Positions 46,562 through 57,990 of a DNA stretch of 64,000 nucleotides are shown here, in pieces (the first letter of the stretch is position 1; the number at the start of each line of letters is the position of its first letter). Both the position numbers and the translations under genes were made by a program. Origin of the DNA: Aphrocallistes beatrix (taxonomy: Eukaryota; Porifera; Hexactinellida; Sceptrulophora; Aphrocallistidae). Under the pieces are notes generated by a model, which saw nothing but the letters and a program-made list of their open reading frames with translations, was not told the DNA's origin and did not search any database. The stretch lies in NCBI GenBank assembly GCA_963281255.1, contig OY725499.1:868001-932000 (forward strand), given 5' to 3'.

Positions 46562-47105
46562 CTAGAAATGAGAATCAAAAACGGTTTGGAATGTGCCAGT
46601 ATTTCTTGATGGAGATACCTCCCCACGCTTAACATCTCTTATAGCTCTACTTTCATCGTATGCTGTAATGCAAATCATATGTTTTTTCGAGGGCGGTATC
46701 CTTAAACAAACAGCACATAAACTTCTATTTACTGGGAATGAGTTTTGTGGTGTATCAATATCGTCATCATAACCTTCCTCACATTTCTCAGAATTGTATG
46801 GATACGAGTAGTTAGTTAGAGAACCGATTGTATGGTTGATAGCTCGAATATACTCAAAAGGAGTGTTTTCTTTACATCTATTATGACGTTCTTCACTATC
46901 AATATTTTTTCTTTGCCTTGTGATTTGTAGCCCTTCTTTGATTCTTGCCAATTGACAGTCGAACAAATGACAACATGCAAATTCGAAAAATGAAGCGCCC
47001 CCTTGAGATCACCGTAAATTCTTGATCGCTAAGATTAATCATTTCGTGAAGGTCTAACAATGCTTTTTTAACAGGTAACTTAATCTTGACTATTCGTTCA
47101 AACAT
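46562..47105 (-). other. Unrecognised frame pair, possible transposon relic
   Basis: Two overlapping minus-strand frames: 47105-46899 (starts MFERIVKIKLPVKKALLDLH) and 46966-46562 (with NRSLCAVCLRIPPSKKHMIC, a possible zinc site). Composition is coding-like. The first resembles the central part of some hAT proteins, but this is a weak impression. Confidence 0.25.
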
Positions 47106-47282
47106 ATTTAATAATGAACTCCATCAGTCTTGCAATCAAGCATCAGATTTAAGCTGTTCGGATATATTTCTATTACGTAACGTTGTAATATTTCATTTTT
47201 CAGAGGAGATTGTTTGTATTTTATTCACTAAGTCAAGAATATCAAAGCATAGACAATTCATCTTTCTTGAGGACTAAAAATA

Positions 47283-47846
47283 CCCTAACAAACCCATGTC
47301 GATAAATGAAAGCTATTTTCTAACATATTTTCGAGATTTGTATATTTTATATATCTATTGTTTACAAAAGTGAACCAAAAATTTCAAATATACCCAAAAA
47401 TATGATATCCAAATCTATACGCCTAAAAACTACATGTCAACCGTAGGAAGTTAGTTTCTAGCATATTTCCCAAAATTCGTCAAATGGTGTGAAAATATGT
47501 ATATAAAGGTGTGAAAATATACACATCACATTTTTTATTTCTATGCACTATAATAAAATTGAGACATTTATATAAGTTATGCATTGAAGTATTAATAACA
47601 ATGATAGTCTATTGTAGTATCTTACAATGATATCTATTTTGAGTGTGAAGCTATGTATAGAAAAAATGTGAAAAATTGTTCCATTTTTTTTGCAGAAGTG
47701 TGAAAATTGCGCTTAGTTCTTCGGACTTAATTGTAGTCTCATCATTTGACACCTACATGCCAATTTTCGTATCTCTACGACTTGCCAATTCTTCAATCAA
47801 TTCGGACAAACAAACAAAAAATAAATCTTAGCGTTGATATATAATA
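47283..47846. repeat. Family-C repeat, full-length copy
   Basis: Same order of blocks as 31728-32393 with a single first block: accgtaggaagttagtttct, gtgtgaaaatatgtatataa, gagacatttatataagtta, cttagttcttcggacttaat, gtatctctacgacttgccaa, caaacaaac, and an AT-rich end. Confidence 0.75.
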
Positions 47847-48520
47847 TACATAATATATATGTTTTGTAAAGATGCCCATTCTTCAAATGTAAGAGTAAAC
47901 TTTTCATTTTTCAAATTACTAGTTAGCAAAATTAGTCAACCCCTTGAAGTACTATATCATTAGCGTATTTCATAACTCAATCTTTTATTTCCATTTGCAG
48001 ATTTACGTAGATAGAGAATGACCAGGAAGGAGCATTAAGAGATTTTTTAGGTTGGAGAAAGTTACAAAATATTTAATAACAAAAGAACCTGCCTTCTGCA
48101 TCATTTGAATCACAAAATATCTGCCTTGTAAAAGATATTGAATAATTTATATACTGTTATAAGTAGAAAATTGTTTTAATATAGTCATTCCTGTATTTTT
48201 TCAACCATATTATCCTACTAATTTTTAAGATGAATATTCTAGAGTTCTCATGATCTAAAGTAAATACAATTTCAGAGAATATTGTAATAAATTGTTCTAA
48301 AAATACATACGTACTATTCTTGATTAATTTTTATAATTATTAAACTGCGGGGTGGGGTCTCCGGTTAATTAAACTCTTTATTATTATTTTTTTTCTAAAT
48401 TTTTTTTGCAAATTAACCAATTACTGATGAAAATATTTATCAACCAAAGAAATTGTTTCAAAAGATATCATCACAAACAAATGTTTAATATACCAAAATA
48501 TCATAGACACACTCAAGCTA
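47847..48520. other. Intergenic, no gene seen
   Basis: AT-rich; nothing recognised. Confidence 0.35.
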
Positions 48521-48880
48521 AATCACACTCTAAGAAAGCTCTTAAGATTATATGTGCACACTAATACTATACTAAAATCACACTCTAAGAAATCTAAAGA
48601 TTATATGCACACCCTAATGCTCTACTAAAACCACACTCTAAGAAATCTAAAGATTATATGCACAGCCTAGTACTCAAGTCAAAATCACACTCTAAGAAAG
48701 CTCTTAAGATTATATGTGCACACTAATACTATACTAAAATCACACTCTAAGAAATCTAAAGATTATATGCACACCCTAATGCTCTACTAAAACCACACTC
48801 TAAGAAATCTAAAGATTATATGCACAGCCTAGTACTCAAGTCAAAATCACACACTAAGAACTCTAACTGAGAGCACTAAT
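48521..48880. repeat. Higher-order tandem repeat, period 162 bp
   Basis: A block of three related 52-58-base subunits (aatcacactctaagaaa, then gattatatg and cacacctaat-like) is repeated as a whole, near-identically, at 48521 and 48683, with a partial third start at 48845. It lies immediately downstream of the P47-like stop, so it is probably in its 3' UTR or just beyond. Confidence 0.85.
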
Positions 48881-48924
48881 TAAGCATTCTCAACTTGCTA
48901 AAGTTACCAATACACACGCTGGGT

Positions 48925-50235
48925 TCAAAGTTGTAGATCAAGAGTGAAGACGATATGTCCAGGAGAAAGTATGTCTTTGATAACTACAGTCTTTTGAAAC
49001 GGCCATTCTACATTAACTGTAGCAACTGAATCAAACTTCCCAGCAAGATCAGTCACATGTTGATCTACTATTGATTTGATGATCGCGACGACTATGGCTC
49101 CAGGGATTGCTCCAATAATGTATTTCCACCATTCAACATCAGTTGAGTGTCCGCTCTCCTCTTTGGCTTTGTTTATGCTAAGTGATCCAGAATTATTTTG
49201 CATCTGCAACCATGTTCTCACCCAAGTGTCAACATGAACTTTGATAAAAGTCGCGTCTGCTTTGACATCTAAGTACATTAACAGTTGGTCGACAGATTCA
49301 TCTACATGGCACTGGATAGTACTAATCCATGGATCATGGTCCTTGTCAAGGTCAATGTTGCGGGTATTATGTATTGTCCATAATTCTTTTGTGGCATCAT
49401 TTGGTGATATTACTATTTCATTTTTGACGTCATTCTTATTTTTTGCTTCTTTTTTGACACTCTCGATTAATTTAGGATAAACTAATTCATCCAAAAATAG
49501 ATGGTTATTAACCATCAGGATAAAATTCTCATCATCTGGTAAGATCGGAGCGTTGAAAAATATGCCTCCTCTCTTTAGAGTCTTGGTTAGCATTAGCACC
49601 AGGAGGTTACTGTTCTCAGGATTTTGATTATCTCGAACAAAAGTGAAATCGGCGATTCGAGGAATGAATGGTTTTAATGGATCCGCGACATCATTATTTA
49701 GATAGAATGATGCTACTTTAAATTTTTGATGGTTTGCAACTTCTTCCTGGAGTACCTTTTTGAGGGCGACTATCAAAACCGCCAACTCTCCTTCGTTAAC
49801 ACCTTCATACTTTAAATCTACTATTAAGTCCTTACTTTTAAGGTCGAGGATAAAATCATACCTAGTCTTCTTTTCACCTTTCTTATCTTGCAATTCAGCT
49901 TCAATTTGTGTGAGCTGTACCGTAGCAATGAGAGATTGAGGCTTTGGCTTATCAGGAAGTAGGATGATTGCGCTACCAATTGTAATTGTACCACTGATTG
50001 GGAATATTACATCTACTTGTCTCCCAGATACATCTTTGACGTAGATTGTAGGAGGACGAATCAGTATATCGATTTTTCCATCTACTGGTATTCCAAACAC
50101 ATCGATCTTTCTGGTTACTGAAACAGGAATAGCTGGGAACCTTTGTAGAGACTCATTTACCCTTTTCTGTTTAGTTCCAGCAATCAAATCCCACCCATTC
50201 ATGAAATGGTATGTTGGAGAATCTGATACGGCCAT
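48925..50235 (-). CDS. P47/OrfX-like TULIP-superfamily protein (tentative)
   Basis: 436 codons, intact single coding exon. The N-terminus has NGWDLIAGTKQKRVNESLQR, which resembles the opening of Clostridium P47 and OrfX proteins (YGWDxV...xVNxxL). Alternating beta-rich stretches follow (VDVIFPISGTITI, KTRYDFILDLKSKDLIVDLK) and the end has VEWPFQKTVVIKDIL. The length is close to the usual 400-450 residues of P47. TULIP proteins bind lipids in a long hydrophobic groove. P47 itself is an accessory protein of some bacterial gene clusters, not a toxin, and nothing here shows what this protein does. No signal peptide and no membrane segment are obvious except a hydrophobic patch (YIIGAIPGAIVVAIIKSIV). 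The start ATG follows a splice acceptor (acatttttcag, then atcATG), implying a non-coding first exon and hence a real nuclear gene rather than contamination. Family assignment rests on my recognition alone. Confidence 0.6.
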   Translation of the reverse strand: MAVSDSPTYHFMNGWDLIAGTKQKRVNESLQRFPAIPVSVTRKIDVFGIPVDGKIDILIRPPTIYVKDVSGRQVDVIFPISGTITIGSAIILLPDKPKPQSLIATVQLTQIEAELQDKKGEKKTRYDFILDLKSKDLIVDLKYEGVNEGELAVLIVALKKVLQEEVANHQKFKVASFYLNNDVADPLKPFIPRIADFTFVRDNQNPENSNLLVLMLTKTLKRGGIFFNAPILPDDENFILMVNNHLFLDELVYPKLIESVKKEAKNKNDVKNEIVISPNDATKELWTIHNTRNIDLDKDHDPWISTIQCHVDESVDQLLMYLDVKADATFIKVHVDTWVRTWLQMQNNSGSLSINKAKEESGHSTDVEWWKYIIGAIPGAIVVAIIKSIVDQHVTDLAGKFDSVATVNVEWPFQKTVVIKDILSPGHIVFTLDLQL

Positions 50236-50250
50236 GATCTGAAAAATGTA
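50222..50250 (-). promoter_or_regulatory. Splice acceptor of a 5'-UTR intron
   Basis: On the minus strand, tacatttttcag directly precedes atcATGGCC. The decayed paralog at 54.8 kb has the equivalent aatattttag then acaATGGCC, so the site predates the duplication. Confidence 0.6.
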
Positions 50251-51736
50251 AATTAAATGTAAAAATGTAAAACATTATTTATTCTACCAAAAATTACAAC
50301 AATTAATGATAAATGCTAAATCAAACTTTGATCCCCAGTATGGATTCGGGGACTATAACAAGGAGAGGACCGCGACCGACAAGCGTCATGGATCATTGTT
50401 TATATCTCTCACGGAGTGGTGAAACAAAAGGAATTGAATATCTCGACAAAATCAAATTAATTATAGGAATATATTCAAGTATTTAAAATGGCACGTAATA
50501 CCAAATATTTTAAAATGATCAATCTCATTTTTTATGCTAGTGTAAAATAGATAGCTACTATAAGAATGGAGAACATTGCAAAAGTAATTAATGACAATTG
50601 CAATTACATCAGCATTAAAACTCGTTTTTATACACTTAGATCTTGTTGAGGAAGATTCTATTGTACTGTACGAGTATGTATAATATTCAAGCCATTGCAT
50701 ACTTATGAACCTTCATAGCATACTAAAATTGAATTTAATGGCATTTTTTTGTTTTTGAGCGCCAAAAATCCAATGAATGTAGGAATCTATCGAGCTTAAT
50801 TACGTGTACGTACAGTATAATGCAATTAATTTCTCAAATCTATAAAACTTCATGATAATGATAATAATAATAGATTTGTATTAACTATACGAGCATCAAG
50901 TCAAAGTTTGTGAATATACAGTAGAACATCAGGAAAAAGGTAGAATTTTTTGATATTACGTATATATAATTCAAATTAACCGGTGTGATTTACATGTATT
51001 TCCTCCAGATGGGACAAAATATATGTTGTAAATATTAACGAGGTTCTACTGTAGTATAAAATGTGGTTGTATTTAATTACAATTACAATTACAAATACAA
51101 TTTTAAAGTTTAATTACAATCACATTTCTGGGAATTCCTAGAAAACAACGATTAATTACAGGCGTTTACAATTAGAAATTATGATTACTACATGTCTCGT
51201 GTCTGATAATTACTATTTTTAGATACATACTTGCAAAATGGAAAAATAAATAATAGCACGATGTTTATCGTCAGTAATGGAATATTCTCTAATTATTTTC
51301 ATAATTTAATTAACAGATGCGATATTAACTTACTTAGATTCTGTGTACTTCTATTTGTTGAAGAGTTCTGATTGAAATTCTGGATGCTCTGCAATTTTCT
51401 TTTTCTGAGTTGAATCAATTTCTATTATCTAGTTCTTATATACTTGTACTTTTAGTATTCGCATTGTGAGCACGCTATATTCTGAGATGAACTGATGTTC
51501 AATTTCTTCTTCAATACCATTGCGCTATCAGATTAGTCTAGCAGCACTTTTATAAATTAAACATTTTCCACACCTTTTCTGTCCATTATATATGGCCTCA
51601 CTCAAGTAATGAAATCATTGTACAACACCATAATAAACCGTCTTTGTTAATAATACTTCGAAGCAATAAATTAAGCCCATAAGAGTAATAATTATATTCA
51701 CTTTTCCAAAGTGTATATAGAAAAAAAGATTATGTG
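50251..51736. other. Upstream region of the P47-like gene
   Basis: AT-rich. Contains low-complexity runs such as attacaattacaa (51080) and ataatgataata (50855). The first exon and promoter should lie here or further, but I cannot place them. Confidence 0.4.
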
Positions 51737-51738
51737 TA

Positions 51739-52214
51739 CACTGCCCTACCAAAAGTATTCGTACACCCCAATAATTCCCATACAATTTGTATAAATCGTA
51801 TCTATTTTTGGAGTCAATAGTAATAAATTAGTAACAGTTTGACTAAATTTGGCTTAAAATTCATATTCTACACACTCGATTTACTCATCTTATAGACTTT
51901 CAACTCAATTACTCTCCTTCAAACATAAATATTTGTATATTTACTTCATTGTGCCACATATCATAAATTAATGCCACTATATATGATGGCGTTGGTGGCA
52001 CTAGGTGTCACGGGTCAAAAATATTTAACTTTTAAATAGAGTAATTGAGTTGAAACACTATACAATGAGTAAATCGAGTGTGTAGAATATGTATTTTAAG
52101 CCAAATTTAGTCAAACTGTTACTGATTTATTACTATTGACTCCAAAAATAGATACGATTTATACAAATTGTATGGGAACTATTGGGGTGTACGAATACTT
52201 TTGGTAGGGCAGTG
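51739..52214. mobile_element. 476-bp Tc1/mariner-type MITE
   Basis: cactgccctaccaaaagtat at the left and its inverted copy at the right, TA duplicated (51737-51738, 52215-52216). The inverted ends extend about 190 bases; the small core reads gatggcgttggtggcactag. Confidence 0.9.
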
Positions 52215-52229
52215 TATATTTTCATACCT

Positions 52230-52640
52230 AGCTTCACACCATTGAATAACATTTTTAAAATGCCAGAGACTAACTTCCACGGGTTGACCTTGTGTTTTTA
52301 AGATGTAGATCTCGAATATCATATTTTCGAAACTATCTGATGAACAATTTGGATATTTTTGTTTTCAGTAGATACACAATATAGAAAAATCTCAAGTTAT
52401 GCCAGAGATTAGCTTTCAGCGAGTGACCTGGGGGGTTTTAGAGGTGTAGATTCACAATATCGAATTTTCGAAACTTCGTGATACAAAATTGTTTGTTTTT
52501 ATCTTAAAGTAATCAAACCTTGAAAGTAGAACTAGCACGATTATTCGATAGGGAAGAGTCGCCCGAAGGGTGACTAAGGAGGACAAAGTGTCCGCAGGTC
52601 GAGCAGCGTAAGCAAGCGAGGCTCACCTGTGTAATAATAA
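52230..52640 (-). repeat. Family-C fragments and a family-A end
   Basis: 52230-52510 has two inverted copies of the first family-C block (gagactaacttccacgggtt, gatctcgaatatcatatttt; gagattagctttcagcgagt). 52550-52640 is an inverted family-A end (gacaaagtgtccgcaggtcg, agcagcgtaagcaagcgagg). Confidence 0.65.
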
Positions 52641-53883
52641 AGTGTAATCAAGGATCAAGCAATCAAAAATTAGAAAGGAATTGGAATATCAAAATAAAGA
52701 GTACACTTCATCATCTATGAACATTCGTATATGGAAAATATTTATGCTAGATGGATTTCAAGAATTCACCGACTATTTTAGGGAATTGATGAATGTAAGG
52801 TAACTGTCCGATCACTCCTAAATAAGAGGATTTCGTTATGTACAAATTTGGTATAGAGAATCAATTTATCTTGTTAAGCAACAAATATCATATACGTAGT
52901 ATCTTGAGTAGTAACCAGTTGATTCTTAATTTTTAGCTCCATATTCTAGGTAACAAAATATTTTGCATTCTCCTTGGGGAGGGCGATTATTCAAGTGCAG
53001 GATATGTTCTTGTACAAGTAGATACGGTATAGACAACTTTCATTCTTCACACAAGAATTGAAGATTAATTTGAAAGTCAGAGCATTATCAACACAGCTAT
53101 ATCAACTGACTTGTAGATATTTTACACATCTCATACAGTGATCTCCATAACGATTTCGATTTACTATTTGAATGTTTAGCAAAAGGATAGGTTTCTTATT
53201 GTTCCTTGAGTTCAGATGAACTTATCTTAATTTAAATGTTTGTTGAAATTTAATCAATATTGAAAAATATAATCAAAAATGTTGAATTATGGGAGAATAT
53301 ATTACTTTAATCATCAGTCTTTTGTGTAAGTGCAGACATCGAAGAAGTTTACCTTAAAATTGGTATATTTCGTTATAAATTAACTCTATACCTGAAATCA
53401 ACTAGGTTTCCCACGTTGACAATTAATATTAAAAATACATTCGTCTAAGCAACCCACGTAGAGTGATTTATTGCAGATTCAAATACCAATCCTTGTACAG
53501 ACTCTATACTTGAAAATATGAGACGATATACTACCAGCTCTTTTATTTGGATTAAATTAGAAATTAATTGATGTATGATGAAAGTATCAATTAACTGTAA
53601 GTATGATACTTAGATCAGTGTTTTACAAGCAAAATAATCTCTATAATTAATGAAAAGATATTAAAGAGAGATTGTGTATGCCATTTTTGATCCAGACCGA
53701 TTAAACGACATCTCGATTAGATTTGTATTACAGACAGTATATCATTTGCAAAATAAGTTTAGTAGAATGGTTGAGTTTACACAGTATCGATTAATGCTAC
53801 GTAGATTTTCAATAATACCCAGAATTTTCACAATTTCCAATTTAAGCTCTAATATCGGTCGACATTTATCTTCTCAATAAATA
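52641..53883. other. Intergenic, no gene seen
   Basis: AT-rich between two MITEs. The 68-codon frame at 53674 has no features. Confidence 0.35.
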
Positions 53884-54358
53884 CACTACCCTACCAAAAG
53901 TATTCGTACACCTCAATAGTTCCCATTAAAATAGTACTAAATGCGTCTATTACTGAACTGTCATGCAGTTAAACTAGACGAGATACAGTATATTTGATTT
54001 CAGATTCGTATTCTACGCATTTGAATTACCTATTTTAGAGTTTTCAAATCAATTAAGTTTTAACTATGCCGAAATTTATCATCCTGTGCTACCCTGTGTC
54101 ACCAATCACCATCTGCTACAGTGGTGGAGACTCTAGAAAAGTGGTACATGGTGGCACAGATCCGGAATTTTAACCTTGGCAATTAGCAACTGATTTGAAA
54201 CTTCTAAAATAGGTATTTCAAATGCGTAGAATACGAATCTGAAATCAAATATACTATATCTCTTATATTTTAACTGCATGATCATTCTTTAATATAGCCA
54301 TTTAGTACTATATTAATGGGAAATATTGAGGTGTACGAATACTTTCGGTAGGGTAGTG
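53884..54358. mobile_element. 475-bp Tc1/mariner-type MITE, second copy
   Basis: cactaccctaccaaaagtat and inverted partner, TA at 53882-53883 and 54359-54360. It is the same family as 51739-52214 but clearly diverged. A third, ragged copy is readable at 57430-57735. Confidence 0.9.
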
Positions 54359-54830
54359 TATGTTTATTTCTACTTACGAATATGTTAACGCAACCAACCT
54401 CATTTATCCGAGATCGCGATATCAGATAGAACAAATGGTTCTAAAATCTATTTCCTGAATTTTATTCTTCCTAATTCATCTAAATCTTTTCGCATTAATA
54501 TTTAAAACGAAATACGTAGTCAAATAACTAGTTTCGAATATATGAAACATTTAAAAATCAAAGAGATGAGATTACCAATTAGGAACTAAAAGAGATGAAA
54601 TTACCAGATTAAATAACACAGACCTCACACGGGAACCAAAACCCTTAAACTCAACTTAATAATTTTTTTTTTTTTCAGCGATTTAACCATATATCGGAAA
54701 ATAAATCTAGTTAAAATGGAAGTAATGGCGTATAAACATTATAAATTCTACAATTACATAGTACGTAGATAGATACATAGATATAATGTGCATTTGTAAT
54801 TGTATATTTCTACCGTAATATTTTAGACAA

Positions 54831-55322
54831 TGGCCGCATTAAATTCTTCCACATACCAGTTAATGAGGGATATGCTTGCTGGAACGAAGTAGCAAAATAT
54901 AATTTAGCTTTTACAAAAGTCCCCAGACACCCCGGTTAACGAAAACATTAAAGTTCCGTTTATGCTAAGGCGGACGTTTCACTCCTCCATATTGCAGTTG
55001 ATACATGGGTAAGAACATGGTTAACTCGAAAAATAATGCTGGAACAATTAGCATCGTTAAAGTAGATGAGAAATTGGGTAAATCCTCTTCACTGGATACT
55101 GTTGCAGCCATTTTCCATGTAATGGTTGGTATGGTTGCCTGTTTGACTTCATTAATCTTTGATCTCATTAAGGATGCATTCAATGCAAATATACCTGATC
55201 TCGGAGGGAGATTTGACAGTATCACTACAGAAACTGTGGTATGGCCATACCAACGAAAATTTGAAATTAAAGATGTCTTGATTTCGGGGCATCTTGTATT
55301 TACCCTTGATATATTGCTCTGA
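54831..55322 (+). pseudogene. Decayed, internally deleted paralog of the P47-like gene
   Basis: It begins with ATGGCC after an acceptor (aatattttag/aca), and the first 40 or so codons parallel the intact gene (STYQLM, then MLAGTK, VNEN), with two stops (TAG). It then jumps to the C-terminal quarter: HIAVDTWVRTWL matches HVDTWVRTWL of the intact copy, and GGRFDSITTETVVWPYQRKF and IKDVLISGHLVFTLDILL match its last 45 residues. About 250 central residues are absent. The last 105 codons are open by chance of frame. It is divergent from the intact gene, 4.6 kb away. Confidence 0.75.
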
Positions 55323-55468
55323 AGAATCAAGGATTATAGTTATTTCGCGTGTCTAGTGTGCATATTACTTGTATTATAGGGATTGAACCTTTGATCAATA
55401 TTTATGATTGTGTATAAAGAGTAGTAGTAGTTTATATGATATTTAGTATTAGTGTGGTGTTTAAAAAA

Positions 55469-55474
55469 AGTGAA

Positions 55475-55542
<68 letters not shown>

Positions 55543-55546
55543 AAAA
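55469..55546. repeat. (GTGAAA)n microsatellite
   Basis: About twelve hexamer units, ending at gtgaaaaattaac. Confidence 0.95.
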
Positions 55547-56095
55547 TTAACTAAGTTGGTGATTTTTCGAGTGATATCGATTATAGCAGTATGTTAACCG
55601 ACTCCAAGTTATCAGAATCACTTCCATATATAGAATGGCGTGAAAAGCGCCAAAAATAAAAACCACAAATATTTCAAGTATGTCAATGTAACCAATGAAA
55701 TCCCCATACACGACTTCTTATTTAACATTAATATATTTAATACCAATATAGTAAATCGTTTTCGAGATATCAATAATAACAAACTGGCCTAACTTGGTGT
55801 TGTAGAGTCAAAATAGGTGGACTGTCCAATTAGTTTAGAAGCCCATTCATCCATGGGACAAATTCAAAATTTTCAATAAAAATATTGAACTTAAGTAGGC
55901 AGAACACTCAACCAGCAGCACAGACAATAGGCTATAGTTCAATAAGCACAGCAATTAGTTCTACAGTTGACCGAGTAGAGAATACGTATATAGTTAAATT
56001 TAGGTCTACGAACTGATAGAATTTAATAATATAGGAGCTCTAAAGTGAGTATTGTATTATTGAGTTAAGTACTTAGGTAATTGAATGTTCAAGAT
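55547..56095. other. Intergenic, P-arm-like relic
   Basis: 55620-55740 resembles a decayed P-element arm (aaaaccacaaatatttcaag, then tgtcaatgtaaccaatgaaa, compare 14.58 kb). Nothing else is recognised. Confidence 0.45.
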
Positions 56096-56099
56096 ATTG

Positions 56100-57227
56100 T
56101 TAGAAATTAAAGGTGTGAAATACAAAGGGCGTGTCGGAATATAAACTGTAGCTATTTCCAGTAATGATATGAATGAAACAAGAGTATGCAGCGTGAAATT
56201 CCAACTTCTTGATTGTAATCTCCCACACATTCTGATTCCATTTTCTAACATTCTGTCTCAATACACTATTTCTGTTAGATATTTCAATTCTGGTGTCAAA
56301 CCAAGCACACTCTATTGACACATCCTCCGCATCCACGGAGATTGACTTCGATAATCGAACATGAGCTTCTCCATTATCTACCTTTATATCAACCACTCCC
56401 GATTTCACATTATATTCTACAATGTTGTTAGGTATAAATAGGGGGAGAGGGCATAATTTTTCTGTATAATCACCATCTTCTGGGGATAGAAACAAGCAAC
56501 ACAATGTGACTTGAATGAAATCAAATTTGAAGTGAGAATAAGGGAGCCGAACAATTATATGGTTTGTTGCATCCCTTGTTGCAGACTCTAGTACAAGTTC
56601 ATTTTCTCCATTTCCGAATTTAATGCTGCGATTTAAATCTGCCAATAACTTTACACGGAGGGAAAATCTGTGTGGTGTTGTATGCTGCTTTTTATTCCTC
56701 CACATTAGGATCAGGTCATAGCCAATAATATGACCTGTCAGAGAGTAAGGTATAGTTGATTGGGAGGGATGGGAATTTCCTCCTTTTATATCAACGATTT
56801 TGTTTTCACTTGCACTAAAACTATGTTTAGTTTGGATTTTGTTATAAAAAGAGTATATTTTGCTACACTTCTTAGCATTCCTATAGCTAGACCTTCCGCA
56901 AACTTGTAGACAAGCTTTCCCGGCGGGCATATCATTTACTTCAATTTCGTAGTTAGGTTCCACAATCGCATCAATTGTACGGACAAGCTGAACATTATTT
57001 GGTAAATCTTTTGATTTCCCCAATTTGCATTTGAAAATATCAATCTTGTTGTACAGTGCAGTTAGAATGGGCGAATAAGTGAATTTCAGGGTTATCGAGT
57101 TACTGTAACCTTCAGAGTTCTTCACAACATCTTCAATTACAGGCAATATTCCAGATATTCCCAATGCATTAGAACATTGTAGAATGATTGTAAATTGAAT
57201 CAGAAATGAACTAACTAAATTCATCAA
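56100..57227 (-). CDS. Secreted protein with a C-terminal Ig-like domain, unknown function
   Basis: 375 codons, intact. A signal peptide is evident (MMNLVSSFLIQFTIILQCSN). There is no membrane anchor after it. The middle is rich in Cys (FKCKLG, KACLQVCG, KKCSKIY, TLCCLFL, EKLCPLP). The last 80 residues show an Ig-type pattern: VSIECAWFD, W..TIKKLEF, then AAYSCFIHI, i.e. Cys, Trp and YxC in the right spacing. It may be a shed receptor ectodomain or a secreted recognition protein. I do not recognise the family. It is 0.8 kb from the P47-like pseudogene and in the same orientation as the intact P47-like gene, but a functional link is unproven. Confidence 0.65.
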   Translation of the reverse strand: MMNLVSSFLIQFTIILQCSNALGISGILPVIEDVVKNSEGYSNSITLKFTYSPILTALYNKIDIFKCKLGKSKDLPNNVQLVRTIDAIVEPNYEIEVNDMPAGKACLQVCGRSSYRNAKKCSKIYSFYNKIQTKHSFSASENKIVDIKGGNSHPSQSTIPYSLTGHIIGYDLILMWRNKKQHTTPHRFSLRVKLLADLNRSIKFGNGENELVLESATRDATNHIIVRLPYSHFKFDFIQVTLCCLFLSPEDGDYTEKLCPLPLFIPNNIVEYNVKSGVVDIKVDNGEAHVRLSKSISVDAEDVSIECAWFDTRIEISNRNSVLRQNVRKWNQNVWEITIKKLEFHAAYSCFIHIITGNSYSLYSDTPFVFHTFNF

Positions 57228-57429
57228 ATCAATAAATACACTTGTTTAAAATAGCTTTTATAACTTTTGTTTCATTTATGAACGGATTTGATTGGTGGAT
57301 GTGATATCGGCAGATGAAATTCATTTTAGATTATTAAACATAGGAAATATGCAAAGTATAAATCTACCAGATCAGAAAGGATGAAAGAGAATGAAAATTA
57401 GACATAATATATATACTAACAGGAAAAGA

Positions 57430-57735
57430 GTACGTATTTATACACTATATTATTTCCCATACAAATAGTAAAAAGTTGGATCTTTTTCAGGAAGTGAAAT
57501 GTATTTAAGAGATACTAAGAATCTGATTTAAGATTAAAAATCTACACATTCGAATTAGTAATATTTTAAGGTCTTCAATAAATTGCTCAACCCAATAGCT
57601 AAAATGATCAGCCTGCGGCACAAGAGGTAATTTATCGCCATCATGTATAGTGGTAAATAGGGACATATGTGGCACAAGGTGGCAGTGATTGATAATTTGA
57701 AAACATTGAAAATAAATAATTGATTGAAAATTTTC
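57430..57735. mobile_element. Third, decayed copy of the CACTGCCCTACC MITE
   Basis: Middle and one flank are recognisable (ttcccatacaaatag, acattcgaattagtaa, ggcacaaggtggcagtgatt); the exact ends are gone. Confidence 0.5.
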
Positions 57736-57737
57736 TA

Positions 57738-57990
57738 CAGGGTGTTTCAGCGATTGTATCACGAAAAGAATTTGAAATTACTAGGTAAATATTTTACTAA
57801 TCATCTTCCCCTTTTACGATGTTGTTTAGCACCTTCTGACATTTGTGTGACAGCAAAATGGACAAGCTAGATGACAAACAAAAGAAGATCAAGATGGTGG
57901 AATTCTACCATAAAAATCAGTCCTATTCAAGAGCTCAACGGGAGGCCTGGTCAACAGGCAGAACTATAGGTTCTGGGGATCAGAAAACCC
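57738..57990 (+). mobile_element. Tc1/mariner-type element, 5' fragment
   Basis: Starts after TA with cagggtgtttcagcgattgt. From 57858 a start codon opens MDKLDDKQKKIKMVEFYHKN, a helix-turn-helix opening like that of mariner-related (DUF4817-type) transposases; it stops soon after. The right end is missing. Confidence 0.6.

Noticed and set aside
48925-50235. Bacterial contamination as the source of the P47-like gene
   Set aside because: AT-rich local composition matches the flanks, MITEs surround it, a decayed paralog with a shared splice acceptor lies nearby, and metazoan genes are on both sides.
54965-55330. 121-codon minus-strand frame
   Set aside because: Antisense to the P47-like pseudogene, whose plus strand matches the intact paralog.
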